Assembly: GCA_005281725.1 (NCBI GenBank)
Contig: SSBO01000009.1
Coordinates: 4,848,163-4,912,162 of the forward strand
Origin: Wuchereria bancrofti
Taxonomy: Eukaryota; Nematoda; Chromadorea; Rhabditida; Onchocercidae
Length of the DNA: 64,000 nt
Reading direction: 5' to 3'
Of this stretch, positions 25,201 to 38,398 are shown in pieces. The number at the start of each line of letters is the position of its first letter. Position 1 is the stretch's first letter. The position numbers and the translations under genes were made by a program. The notes beneath the pieces were generated by a model, which saw only the letters and a list, made by a program, of their open reading frames with translations, was not told the DNA's origin and ran no database searches.

Positions 25201-28200
25201 GGAATAAATCTTTATTATTACTACAAACTAAACTTTCTACATTCAATTTTTTATTATTCATGAAGAACTGACCACTGATAATGTATGTAGTTCGTACACT
25301 TAATTAGAAGAAATTTTTCATTAAAATCATCAATTTAAGGCTTCAGGAGTGTTGTCAAAATATTTCAGGTAATCAGTTTATTGATACAGCTCAATCAGCA
25401 AAGGTAAAGGATTCGAGACTTGATGTTGAGCAGTCAATAAATTCAGTGCGCAATGTGCTGAATGAGCATGAACAGCGACAAAGAATGATCGAAGAAACCT
25501 GGCAACGATGGCAAGATAAGCGAGTAGAGGAACAGAAAATAATCCGAATTGTTGAAGAGGTGTGAATTTATGAGGTGGAACGCACTATTGTAGAAAATCT
25601 ATCTGATTTAATCCTTTTTAAGAAAAATAACGAAGTTTCAAAGTGGGAGTTTCTTTTTCTTCCAAGGTCGAAATTTGGCAAAAGGAAACGATAGAGATAT
25701 TTCGTACTGTAGAGGAGAAACTAGAAAGTGCAACAGTGATTGAACAACGTGAAGAAGTGATGAAAATAATTGAAGAAATTGAGGAACGTTTCCAAGAACA
25801 AAAGCAAAAGATCGAAGAAACTGAGCAAATTTTGAAAGAAACTGAAGGTAATGATAATTCTGACGAGTAAAATTATAGCTTTTAAGTAAGGTTACTGCGT
25901 AATATATGACCTAGTTTTAAATGAAAGAAAATTGAAAGAAAAATAAGGAAAGATTTGAAAAGAGGTGAAAAAAAAAGTGATTTGAAAAAAAAAAATGCAA
26001 AGGATTATTTTTCCTAACATAAAGAAGCATTTTTATAGGTGAAGAAACGTTTGAGAAATTGATGGCAACGAAAAGGCGTCAGGAACAAATTGAGGAGCGG
26101 CTTATACAACTAAACGAGAAAATTCGAGATGTGGAAAAGCGAATTGAAACGACAAAGTTCGTTGCTTTTTGAATTTCAAGAACTTAATTTTCGACAGCTT
26201 TCTGATAAAAAAATTATTGTTGTTATTAATCAGAACTTTTAAATGGGTCCTGTCATGACGACAAAAGACAGGAAAAAAGTGAATTTATGAAAGTTTGTCG
26301 AAATAGAACACAATGCCTTCCTGAGGCTCTTCGACGATTAGTTATTGAATATTGAAATAACTATGCATATAAATATTTGTCAGAAATACTTAACAGACCA
26401 GATAGTATATGGTGACTACATCATTTTATTTATTTTACTTCAAGTCTTCAATTTCTTTCCATGTTACTGTAGGGGAATGACGAAAGCTCCAGAAATTACA
26501 CTTCATTTACGTGATACACAAATCGATGAAGGTGATAGATTCGAATTTACAGCTTATATCAAAGGTGAACCAATACCCGAAATACACTGGTTTAAGGTGT
26601 GTTATGTTCTTTCTCTTAATACAAATTTCTGTATTGGTCAGTAATGTAAAAATCATCTCAATCTGATTTATCGTAGTCAGACAAAACTTTTGGTAGAGTT
26701 TCTGTTATATATTGCATTTGAATTATGTACGATGATTTAAAATGGAGATATTTTGGAATCAGCATTATTTTTTATGATTTTCCATTATCATTTTAGGATG
26801 GTCGAGATGTGAATGATAATATTGATTATCGTACTGCTTTTGTCAATGGGGTTGCTACCTTGACCATCGATGAAACGTTTATAGAAGACACGGCCGTTTA
26901 CACGGTACGTGCTCAAAATGTTGCGGGCTTAGCCGAATCTTCTGCAAAGCTCGTTGTCAAATGTAAGTTTCGAAGTTGTTTCGAAAAGTGCGCATAATGA
27001 AATAAGTACTACTACTCTCATTAGGAAAAATCATAGTTTAATTCTCACATCTCTTTGGATTATTTTACTGTACAAAAATAACATTCAAATATCCAATTAC
27101 CTTTTAACATTTTAAATTATATTTTAAATTATAAAGAAATTCTATAGATCAAATCATTGGATGAAAGTTTTGAGATAAAGTCATAGCAGATTAACTTCAA
27201 AACTTTAAAAATGGATTCAATTCTTTGCAGTTTTTCCATTTTTCTGAGTTTTGGAATAAATATTTCAATAAGATTGAGCAGTGGAAAGATTTGAACATAT
27301 GCTAAAATAAATGATTTAAATGTTTACAAGATTTGTACTGTTGTTGGCTATAATTCTATCAAAAAAGTGATGAAAAGCGACTGTTTTATCGGATTTTCCG
27401 AGAAGTTTTATAGCTCGGAGCGAGATGGGGCGAGAAATGGAGGAATCATTCAAACCGCGTTTCATCCGACAGTTGCGCAATATTACCGTCAACGAGGGTG
27501 ATGACACTTTTCTCGATTGCATTATTATAGCCATCCCCGAGCCAAAGGTTCCATCTTTTCTAATTCGTTGGAAATAAAGGCTTTTTGCAAATCTCTAACT
27601 TACTAGACTACCTGCTGACAGTGACAAATTGTCAGCAACGAACAAATGGAGTAATTGCATTTCTGATGAGTGGAAGATGATTGCAGGTATAAATTCATAA
27701 TGTGATATTGCAATGATTTGGTAATATATTCTTTCTCATTGTACGTAATTCATCACCTACTTATGTCAATATATATAGTGCTAAACGAGCTTTTGGAGTG
27801 AATATTACTCACTTTCTCATTTTATTTGAACTACGCTTGGAATATTTTGACATGAGTTTAATGGATTTGTTTGAGTATATTCAAGTTTCTAAAGAGTTAG
27901 GCTTGAAATTACGATTGCACTTTTTAATTTTTCTAGAATTGAAATCAGTATTATTTAGGAGTAGAAATTTGATCAATCATTGCAGGTGGTTTGGTATAAA
28001 GACGAGGAAGCGATCAGGGAATCGGAACATATTGAACTTCGATTTGAAGGCGATCACTGCTCATTGAAAGTAAAGAATACAAGGATGAGTGATGCTGGTC
28101 TTTATACAGTTAAAGCGACGAACACTGTAGGTGAAGCTACCAACTTTTGCCGTCTAACAGTGCAGTCGCCATCGACTCCAAGAAGTATTATGATACCACC

Positions 28201-31200
28201 TTCAACATCTTCAGAGCCAAAGTTTTCCTTGATTACACCATCGTTCGCACCACCACTTACCAATCAAGTTGTCCAGGAAGGTGAACGGACTGTTTTCGAA
28301 GTTTGTGAATTTTTCTTATGATTCCGAATTTTGAAATTTTAAAGAGAGAAGATAGAGGAAAATTCAATATATATTTAGATGCTTGGTATTACTTAGGTAC
28401 GCGTATTTGGTGAACCACCACCAACGGTTCATTGGAAACATGGCGACAAATCATTGCATACAACCCTCGATACACGTACGGAGAGCGATATCAATGGATG
28501 GTATCGAGTTGTCATCGAAAATACCCTTCCTAAACATTCTGGGATGTATACTGTTATTGCAAAGGTACAGATATCCTTTGTGCACAGAGTAGTGGAGCTT
28601 CTTTTATTGACACTGTCAAATTACAAAGAGAGATTGGAAGTATAATGAATGGGACATGAAAACAAGTAATTATTTTTAGAATAAGGCAGGCGAAGCAAGA
28701 TCAGGCGCCACACTGAATGTGGAATCTCGACGGATATCATTGGAACAGAAGGAAACAAATGTTGTTCAAACTATGGTGAGCAATTTCTTGATTATGCTTT
28801 TGAATCCTCTTAAATTTCTATTTGATTTAATTAGACCTGGAGAAATGTGTCCCATTTTTTCTTTTTCTACAATAAAGAAATCAATTAGATTTTCCAGACG
28901 GAAGGCTTTTGGAGTGATTCCGCGATAATGTCATCCCCGACGCCACCACCCATACCTAAACATCGTTATCATTCAGAAATTGAAGAATACGCTGAAAAAT
29001 TGGTCACCGAAATTGGTAATTTTTTTTATTTTGCATCTCTATTATTAAAGATATTGAATTTAGAAATTCAAGCATTATTGTTTCAGTCCAGCATTATTGT
29101 TTCACTACCCTATCAAGTCGAGACCCTCTTCCCGTAGTATTTTTTTCCTAGGCATAACTCATTTCCAATAGAATTTGTGAGGAGCTTGTTAAGCAACGGT
29201 AAAACATCTTATTTCATTATCAATTTTTGGATCCTTTTACAAATATGATCTTACAAAATTCTCTAAAAAATGTATCAAAATTTATGTTACAGGGTGCAGT
29301 CCCACCGCTACTGTTCCAGAATTCATTCGACCATTCCAGAACCAATATATTGTCAAAGAAGGCGAAAATTTTAAAATGGATTGTCTGATGATTGGTAACC
29401 CACGCCCCAAAGTGCGTTGGTATTTCAACAATCAGATCATCAATGTTAATTCGAAGTTCTGCACGGTAAGTTATATATATCACGATAATTGTTTAGACAA
29501 AGTACGGGATTAGTTAAGCGAAAGCATTATCTCACTGTCACCTAAGTTTTTTTACTTGACTGGAATCAGAAGTAATGAATTTACATGAATATTGTTCTCA
29601 ACATCTGATACTTCATGTTTAACATTAGTTAAGAACAATGGTGCTGAAAAAAATACTATATGCGTATTATTGTACTGATTGTTATACTATTATGATCATA
29701 CTGTATACATGTCACTTATACGTGTCACCGTATTGACTGTTACTGTACACCCATTGGCGTGCTCTTACGCTGCGAACGTTTCACTGAAGTCATACTGTAT
29801 ATGTATTGAATATGTATTGTGTTGGCTTACTGTATACGCTTAATAATTGTTATATTACATGCATATTATTTGTACGTGTCACCGTATTGATTGTTACTTA
29901 TAAATGTCACAGTATTGACTGCTATATGCGTATTACTCTCCTAACTCTAAGAATTCTTAAATCTTTTTCAAAAGTACTTGTTTTGAACTATATTTTCCAA
30001 GTCTAAGGATTAAAGACTAAATTCCGTTTTTTGGGCCTTCAATTTTTCTTCGGAATAATCATGTTTCTCGAATTGAACAAAGTGTTGATGTGTAACTGCA
30101 GTATCAGATACTTATCTGAATCAGAACTCAAAACTTTTCTACAGTTTTTATGAATCAGTTAACTTTCAGTTCATGGCTACTTCTAACATTTTGTCAAAAT
30201 TCATTTGAGGAATATTTTAGTTGTCAAACATTGGTGACACTTATTCGGCAATATTGGAGCCGGCTCGTTCGGATCATGCTGGTGTTTACAAGATGACAGC
30301 AGAGAACATACGGGGTGAAACAGAATCTGTATTTGTGGTGCGTGTGCTACCGCGATCCCTCAAGCCTGCCACACTTGAGGTTAGTGGCAGGACCAGAATT
30401 TACATTTTACAATTTATTTGCCTCACTAAAAATATGCTTTCATCATTTAAAATTCTGTTGAACCTCTGGGCAAAATAGAAAGGACAAACCATTTTTAATT
30501 TACAAATGAGAAGCAAATAAGATCAAAGTTCCCAATTTTTTTAACGTTGTTTTTGTTGGTTATAATTGGCTGCTGTTTTCTGTAGCATGTTCATGTAGCC
30601 GAAGAGTATGGTGCTTATGAGTACGAACAACGAGTACCCGATGAATACTTCTCACAACAGGTCTCTTTTTTTTTCAAAAAGACTAAGTTTTTCTCGAGAA
30701 TAAAGCAGAAATTTTTGCAATGCAAAAGTTTGAAGTAATGGCATTATTACAGAGGAGAAAGGGGACTATTAGAAAATTTATTTTCATTCTTCCAATATTC
30801 TCTTTTTATTGGAAAAAATTCTTTCAGTAAAAGGAACTTCTGCTGTTATTTACAAATTTTGTATGCTGTAGATGAAATATTACCCTTAAGATTTTATTTT
30901 AATGCTATTCTGAGTTGATTTCTGAGTTAAGGAATGACAAGGCTATTCTGTAAAACATATTTGTTCAGTTAAGTTACGTCCGATGAGCAGTTATTCTCAA
31001 TCACTAATCTTTTTTCTTGTCTGGTTAAGAAACCATTTGTTGCTGTTATGCTGTATGGCCTTATAAAAAAGAATTTAAACAAGAGTTTTGGTTACTTTCT
31101 ATAATTGTTCGAAATTTCTCATGAAGTCTTACATTTAAGATTTCTCATATATTCTTTCTGTCCTTTGGCTGATCTTAGTGCTTCGTTTTCTGGAAGTAAC

Positions 31201-34200
31201 AATTAAAAATATCAATATAAAGCCTGATTGGGAATGCTGTGCTACATGCTGGTAAATGAAAGCCAAATGGCTCAAAAATTGCATGATTCTTCTAGCAAAC
31301 TGTAACCAGAAATGTACCGTTAACGAGTGGTCATAGTGACTTCACTGCGACATTGCAAATCTATGAAGAATAAACCATGTTCCACCATACTGCTTTTTTT
31401 TACTGAATTTGAATTAATTAGAGCTTATATTAACGAATCAAATTCGAGATTCAATATGCATTACCAATTAGTTGAATTATCAAACTGATCTATTTCGCCT
31501 TTGGATTAAAAATTTTGAAGTTGATTGAAAATTTAAAACTTCAAGTGTTTTTTCTTTCCAGTTGGAGTATGTGAATGGTAATTTGAGGATGCGTGAAGAG
31601 GAGCAACGTCGCCTAGTAGCCAAACAACATTCCACACGATTTCTTTCTCCTCCCCCAGCCAAAAAACAACAATTACAAACAATATATTCCCAGCAAGTAA
31701 GATTTGACTCCGAAATATATTAAGAAATTTAATTGGAAAAATCATCAGTAAGTATAGATCGATGGAAAGTATCTTTTATCACTTTCGTCGATGATGAGGT
31801 CGGATTATTTTTGTTTTCTTTGCTTTTCTCTATATTTATGATCCCAATATATTGTTTGATTTTTTTCAAACTTAAATAATCAGATGGCTGGTTAAAATAA
31901 TCAGATGACTGCTTACTATTTCTTCACCCCTAAATTTCATGATGACTTGCTCAGATTTATGAATGCATTTATCACCCTTACCAACTCTTTCAACTCATTT
32001 AACTTTTCTTGACTAACTTCTTGAAGATGTCAGTTTTAACTTTATTTTGATATTGATATTTCTTGAAATTGATGGTGGAAGTTTTTGTAGAACTGATGTG
32101 AAAACTATTGAATTTTTGATTCAGAATAATCCTGAAGTGGATTTATATTTTTTAAATTAATTCCATCAGCAAAGTCTGAACAAAGTTGGTGGCATTTGTC
32201 TAGAAATATTATTTTTCTTATTTACATAACTGCTATTAGAATAAAAGGATAGAAAAAAACGAATCTGGAGTAAGTGTAAGAACATTTATTTCGTTAATTT
32301 ATTAATCATATTCAGTTTAAACTTTCGGACGTCCAATAGGTTAAATTTTTGTACTTGCTGACATATTTTTAGACAAAATTGATATTAACGACTGTTTTTG
32401 CTATTGTTTTTAAATGCTTTTCCATCTCAGATTAGTCTGGACTATTGGGTCTCACTCCTAGCTTTGAATTTTTCCGATTCACTTCATTTTAAGATTTTCT
32501 GATGGAGTAATCCGTCCACAAAATTTATTGAATATTCAATTTCTTATTGAACCCATTTCATAATGTTTATAGTGTTTTATGATCATGAGCTTTTTATTTA
32601 AAATGTAGTTACTTTCGACGTTCTTAATCAATCATTTAAGGCCACATTTTCAAAGAAAATTAATTACTGGACCTATTTCATCATATTTGAGAATCTATCA
32701 TTGTTCATTACTTCATTCAATATTGATTTCGATTAGATTAGACAGTATTTGTATTTATGAATGATAAATAATCAATTTCCTGTAGCGAATCAAATTCACG
32801 AGAGAACTATTGGCTTGTACGTTATATGTCTTTTATTAGTGATGCACAGTGTTTCACTTTTAGCACAATTTGTCGGAGCGTTTCGATATTAAAGAGAGCC
32901 GAGAACTTGGTCGACCGCCGCATTTTACGCAGACTTTGGTGTCTGCAGTAGCTGCTTGCGGTGAGGAAGCTAAGTTCCAGGGCATTGTCATCGGTAAAAA
33001 ATTTCTGGATCTTTTCCTGCAAATTTACGCTCATTTGATTATCTCAACCTAAAATATTCAGAAGATAAGATAGTTTTCAGTGCCAGTATGTAAATGCATA
33101 AAGGAAAGGATGTATTTATGAAGTGTGAATTTAGAATGACAATGCACCTTTTTGTTAATAACAAAGTTTAGCAGTTTCTGCAAATGTATAGGAATTTCAG
33201 CTTATAAAGGACAAAACCTTATCTGGACAGACTTGGTTCTATATGGGGGAGAGAAGGTTTATAATGATTACAATATATGGGGTGCAATAATAAAGGAATG
33301 CAATGGATATTTTTAATAATTTACAAGTAAATTGCAGAAAAAGCAAAAACTGTTTATACGTACTCTCAAAATGTTAAGATTTCAATTCATTCTCAATTAG
33401 GCAACGTGGCTACTTCGTGGAATGTCACAGAAGGGAATTCCATACCACATTTTTTCATTTTTTTTTAATTTTCAAAATGAGTAGAGTTATTTCTCTACTT
33501 TCTACCATCAGCCTCAAAACAGATATGTGAAGCTGAAAGATCATGATTATTTTAACTTCCAAAATTCAAAGAGCAAAAATTATTCGTTTTTATTACTACA
33601 TATATTGGTTCTTTCTGTTCATAGCATCAGATTTAAATTCTTGGTCTTTAGTCTGGATTTTAATACATTAGTAGTCTATGCAATACTTTAAGGATGGCCT
33701 AGTCCTGAAGTTACTTGGAAGAAAGACGGTGTTCCAATATCTAAAACCACCAATCCTGAATTAACTTTCTCCAACATAGGTGGTCATGTATCACTGACCT
33801 TTCCTACTTCACAGCTTGAACATTCCGGCAAATATATGTGTACCGCCAAGAACTCATCCGGTGTCGCCACATCAAGTGCCCAACTTGTCGTCAGGCGTAT
33901 GTTGTAGCATTGTTCTTTATTTTCCTAAAATCCAATTTGATAAATGTATATTTCCTGATGTAATTCTAGCATTAAACGTCAATCCCAATGATAACAAAAT
34001 AGCCAGGAGCTCGCTTATAAAGAATAAATGTTTCTTCTGTTAAATTCATTTATTTGGCCCTACTGTTTACAAATAATTCAATCTTAAAGATAAATTGAGT
34101 GCACTTTGTCTACCTGTCCTGTACTAAACCGCTTGAATTGTTTTTATGTCTGGAGCTGCTTTCATATATTTTTTTAAATCCCACTATGCGTTTTAGCACA

Positions 34201-35271
34201 AACTGTGGCACCTGACTTCGTACAGCGATTAATTAGCGAAGAAGTCGCAGAAGGTGATGAATTGAAATGGACCGTTCAAGTAACTGGTGATCCAGTACCG
34301 ACGATAACTTGGATGAGGAATGGTCTGGTTATTCCACATTGTGATGAAGTTCGCCTCATCGATGTCAGTCGCAGTTTCTTCTTCTATTTTACTGTAGCAG
34401 TAATACTGTGATTAGATTTAATGAATTACAAAACTTACAAGTGATTATAAGACGAAGTTGAGAAGGCACACTGCAGAACAATTGCTGTTTTGTGTGCGAC
34501 TAAGTCTTAGATTCTTTGGATTCTCTTAGTGAACAGCAAGATTTTGTTTAGGAAGGTAATGGCGTACATTCCATGATTATTGTTAGAGTTGAAGTAGCTG
34601 ATAGTGGGCAGTTCACTTGTCTTGCTGAAAATATTGCCGGCGAAGCTCGTAGTACAGCCGATCTCGTGATACGACCTGCTGGCTCTGAACCGGGCAGTTA
34701 TTTCCACGTGACAAAGGTATTTTTCACTTTTTCGGACTCACCATCGAAATTTTAAATTCTTTTGAATAATTACCAAATCAAAAAAATTCGGATTCAGAAT
34801 TTTTATTATATCCAAAACTAAGTCATTAATTCTTAAGCTTAAAAATCCTCGAAAATGCCATTATTTATTGCACAAACAAATCGGCTCAATTAAGAAAAAT
34901 TCTTCATCCGAATATTTAAACTTATTTCAAAATATTAATTTTAATACTTTTTTCTTGTAATGTGCTCCTGGTTTTCACTTCCTTCTCCTCTGTCAACTTT
35001 TCCTATTTATTCTTTACAAAGTGGATATTTAGAAATGTTTTTTGAAGTTGATTAGAATCCAACAAGAAATGGAATACCTCCTCATATTGTATCATTTTGT
35101 CTTTCTTTAGAGCTAATGGATTAAGTTAAATAAAAACCAAATAAACTTATTTTGTACGAGAAATAAAACACATCTATATTATAGGTAACGCAAGAGAAGA
35201 AGGTGAAAGGGGAGGAAGTAAGTCGAAACGAAAGTTTTTCAATTGAAAATCCACGTATGTCAGTAGGCTAA
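19299..35271 (+). CDS. Spectrin-repeat/coiled-coil plus six-Ig cytoskeletal protein (titin/kettin-like)
   Basis: Thirty exons with unbroken phase, 1541 residues: 19299-19403, 21152-21283, 21610-21813, 21923-22022, 22263-22408, 22940-23122, 23341-23517, 23822-24061, 24187-24315, 24514-24663, 24956-25109, 25369-25559, 25667-25847, 26039-26156, 26473-26596, 26797-26962, 27414-27547, 27986-28300, 28397-28564, 28680-28775, 28898-29015, 29293-29465, 30221-30379, 30586-30660, 31562-31696, 32864-32993, 33693-33896, 34197-34363, 34552-34716, 35185-35271. Residues about 50-735 are helical, spectrin-repeat-like (VYEAMAESLGTAWKELN, WLQQARMQLN), becoming a Glu-rich coiled coil. Six I-set Ig domains follow at about 740-832, 848-945, 955-1060, 1115-1210, 1300-1400 and 1405-1500, shown by W(Y/F)KDG and D.G.YT(V/C).A.N. 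A proline linker (TPPPIPKHR) precedes Ig 4. Core cysteines are often replaced and there is no signal peptide, as in intracellular muscle proteins. Similar layouts occur in titin/kettin and CCDC141. Which orthologue it is remains open. Confidence 0.9.
19949..20150. repeat. Extreme AT-rich inverted-repeat tract in intron 1
   Basis: A near-perfect inverted repeat (19949-19986; arms begin CTAATACATT) is followed by overlapping imperfect palindromes of A and T runs with repeated GTAATTTTAAATTAC motifs to about 20060, then more T/A runs to about 20150. Almost no G or C is present. It lies inside the first intron of the Ig/spectrin gene. Confidence 0.85.
24430..24525 (+). repeat. Three exact tandem copies of a 32-bp unit carrying a splice acceptor
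   Basis: Units 24430-24461, 24462-24493 and 24494-24525 are identical. Each contains the polypyrimidine tract, the acceptor TTTTTTATATAG and the first 12 bases of exon 10 (AACAAAGGATTT). Only the third acceptor (exon start 24514) keeps the reading frame, because 32 is not a multiple of three. Confidence 0.97.
29700..29940. repeat. Degenerate intronic minisatellite
   Basis: Within the intron between exons 22 and 23 of the Ig/spectrin gene. A motif close to CGTGTCACCGTATTGA recurs near 29719 and 29874, and a variant TGTCACAGTATTGACTG near 29905. These are mixed with repeated ATACTGTATA and TATGTATTG words. Confidence 0.7.
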
Positions 35272-35744
35272 AATTGCATTTACTTTTTTAATGTGTGGTT
35301 GATACTCGATTACATTGCTGACTTGATTAATTTCTTTTTTGTTGAAAAGTTATCTTTCTCGAATGCTGCAATTATCATTGATGCTTTCACTGTCATAAAT
35401 TTTCAAATATTTTTGTAATGAAATTTAGTGCTTTCTTTGTTGAAAGATATGTCAACAAATGCGATAAAGCATTGCTTTAGGGAGGGAGGTCTCAGTGAAT
35501 AAGGTGTAAATTGTAATAAAAGCTATCTAACCGCTGTAAGGAAAAATTACAAATCAGATTAAATATTACTATGATGAACTGTCAACAAAATAAGACATCA
35601 TTATATATACTTACTTGTGATCTTAATGTTTTGTAAAAGGTACAAGCATCATTTAAATTACTCTGCAGTTGAATTTCATCCCTTCACAGCCATATAATTT
35701 AAATTAAATCCCGCAACTATGTTTATGACAAAAGGATAAGAAAA
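35272..35744. other. Tail-to-tail intergenic gap
   Basis: About 470 AT-rich bases between the stop of the Ig/spectrin gene and the stop of the convergent LAMP-like gene. It should hold both 3' untranslated regions. No coding signal is seen. Confidence 0.6.
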
Positions 35745-37138
35745 TTAAGTGAGTGATTCATAAAGTTTCTTTCTAGTGGGATGTGACTGTCTCCGGAAAC
35801 TGTATCCAACCATTAGCGAAATCGATGTTATGCAAAGGACTATTCCAGAAAAAATTGTCATCCGACTCTCAAAACTTTTCGCCAGCGTTCGTCGTCGTGT
35901 ACTGCCGCAGATAAATACTAAACAGAAAAATTTTTCAATTTATGAGCTAAGGAGAACTAATGATGATGGATCTTAACAAATACTAAAATACAGCGTACGG
36001 TTTGGATGTTTGCGGGTGACTTCGTACGGTTGCGCACTAATTTCTGGATTCAGCTCGAGAATATAATCCTTGAAATGTCTATTAGTCAGTGTTAAATTTA
36101 GTTTGTCGTGACAAATAAATTTCTGCTTCAGCGGAGCACTCATCATCACTTCTTTCGATGAAAATTCGACCGACTTCCCTTCAAAAATTTGTGTGATTCC
36201 TCTAATAAATTTGAAAACAAGAAAAAAAGAATCTGTTTACAAAAAACAAAGCAAAAACTGATTTCATAAGGATTTAACTTACTGGAATATGATTCAAAAT
36301 AGGTAACCATTTTCAATTGCCACTGAAGCATTTTTAGATGATTTACTGGATCTTCCACATAAGCCTTGAAAGAAACATTTTTTTTTGTCCTCTTTATTTT
36401 TGTGGCCATTTATTAGGTCAGTTAAAAAGAGATTTATATTTTGCATGCAAATTCATTCAAAGAGATATTAAGTTTACCGTTCCGAAGGATAAGATAAGTT
36501 GCTTCCTCCGTCCCTCTTTTTTCCAACTTGCCTTAAATTCAACTTTACTGTTGTTTGTGTCATCACCACCACAGTATCCACTCAATTTCACTTCTGGTGA
36601 TGTTAATTCGGGTACCTGAACAAAAATTTCAATTTGATGCAGTATGATTGATTTTATGATCATTTATTAGATCAATCAAGAAGAGATGAAAGTTTTTATG
36701 CAAAAAGTAAATTCCATGCTCTGCTGCATTTATCAAAAAATAATCTCAAAAAAAAAGAAAAATTTATTTGTCATTTTTCTAGATTCTTTCAGTTTTCATT
36801 TTGATTTTAATATTTTTCGCTACCTGCACTTCGAACATTTGAAACACACATTACCTCAGTAGCAATATTTGTATTTAAGTTGAAATTATATAACTGAGCC
36901 GAGAATTTCAGCAATAAGCACGGCATGCCATATTTGTCTTTGAGACCAAATTCACCACTTTCCGTATTTTTCAAAGGTAAGTAACAGTAACCGATAATAA
37001 CAAGATCTAGAAGTATCGAACAATTGACAGTTAATTCACTGACAATAAAAGCTGCTTATGCAAAAGAAATAAATAATTCACTCAAACTTATTTTGATCCA
37101 TTATTTAGTGAGTAACAAAGAAAAAGACTGGAATTCAT
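35745..37138 (-). CDS. LAMP-family lysosome-associated membrane glycoprotein
   Basis: Exons 36855-37006, 36478-36615, 36283-36364, 35999-36199 and 35745-35917 join in phase. A tentative first exon, 37117-37138, would add the start MNSSLFL and complete a signal peptide, giving 255 residues. The luminal part has the two disulphide-loop layout of LAMP domains. Cys in PCLLLKFSAQL is 36 residues before Cys in SGYCGGD, and Cys in KFICHD is about 41 before Cys in LFICGS. Several N-x-S/T sites are present (NNS, NLT). A single membrane helix (MTIFSGIVLCITSISLMVGY) is followed by a short basic tail ending LYESLT. YESL is a YxxPhi lysosomal sorting signal, as in LAMP-1/2. Family knowledge places it in the lysosomal membrane. 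The donor of exon 37117-37138 (CTTT/GTTACT) is weak, so the extreme 5' end is unsure. Confidence 0.87.
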
Positions 37139-38398
37139 TTCAAGCTAGTTGTATAAGCAGCTCTTGTCACATTGTCACCAATGATACTTTACCTTCCTAT
37201 CCTTGATGTTTATGCATCAAATAAAAAAATGTCTCGTAGTCAGTTTTATGCATCAAATAAAAAAAATGTCTGGTAGTCAGAATTGTTAATGTAACTTATG
37301 ATAAATTCTGATGATTCAGTTTAGAGACCTAATCATTAATCTCAATGATTAATTCAAATATCGAACAACAAACCTATGCAAATGACGAAAGTCAGTGGTA
37401 AAATTATGCTTGACATCAGTTCTGGAAGGAAAGTCGAGAAAAAAGAGGAAGAAGGAAAATGAAAAGATGGAGAATAAACCAAAACAAAAGAGACTAATCT
37501 TCATGTATTGATCTAAAGGAAGAATTGTTCCCTTAAAGCACTTAGGAGACTCATTTAAGGCACTTTCAAATTCGTTGTCAAAAATCTGTGTATTACTCGT
37601 CCATACCAAACACATTCCATTTTATCTTTCAAATATTGATTTGAACACCAAATTCTGTTTTACAAGCTACTTTTTAGATTTTTTTTTGATGATTCTTTTG
37701 ATGATTTAAATTGGGTACAGAGTAACAATGATGACTACTGTCTGATAATAAGCAAAAAGACTCTCACTGATTATAATAAGTATCAGTGGAAAAGAAAATA
37801 TATTGTTCCTTGTAAGAATGATACAGTACAACATAATACTTTCACATTCCTATGTCTCTATCATACTTTCATTTGCAACTCATCAGAAGATATTCTCCAT
37901 TTTTCAGTGAAAAATATATATTTTCTACCTCACGAATACTCAAAATTTCTGTAAAATTGTTAATAAAAGAACCGCCATTATTGTGCATATTTGGTTTATG
38001 TCAATGTAATGTATACCGAAGGATACAATATTTCACTTATCATTTATTGGTTTAGAATCATCCAATGAATGTGATAATAACAGAAAAAAAAGAATGTTTG
38101 ATCAAGATAGAGATTATCATTAGATTCAGCTAATTTTCTTTCTTTGAAGCTTCTTTGTTGGAAATTTCAATTTCAGGTAATGAACGAATATTTATTCATC
38201 TTATGATAACTACGCAACAATATGCATTCCTCAATTCACAAAAAGCTCATGAGTTATCACATGTGCTGCATGCATAACAAAAGTAAGTGTTATGAAATGT
38301 TACTGAATTAAAAAACTGTGAGTTCAGCAAATCCAGCATGCAGTTTGATAAAGAATATTATCGGAGAACGCATAAATTCCCATACATTGCATGTGCAT
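37139..38398. other. Intergenic, with a short direct duplication
   Basis: No supported gene. It contains the about 35-bp imperfect tandem duplication at 37209-37280. A minus-strand frame near 37349-37504 has a signal-peptide-like start (MKISLFCFGLFSIF) but no in-phase partner exon that beats the one chosen for the LAMP-like gene. Confidence 0.5.
37209..37280. repeat. About 35-bp imperfect tandem duplication
   Basis: 37209-37243 and 37245-37280 share TTTATGCATCAAATAAAAAA and continue through ATGTCT(C/G)GTAGTCAG. They differ by one base and one extra A. It lies just upstream of the LAMP-like gene on its strand. Confidence 0.9.

Noticed and set aside
35776..35976. 66-codon plus-strand frame beginning MGCDCLRKL, which resembles a myristoylation/palmitoylation signal
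   Set aside because: It is the antisense shadow of the last exon of the LAMP-like gene (35745-35917, minus), which supplies the expected membrane helix and YESL sorting tail in phase. The plus frame has no partner exon or known homologue.
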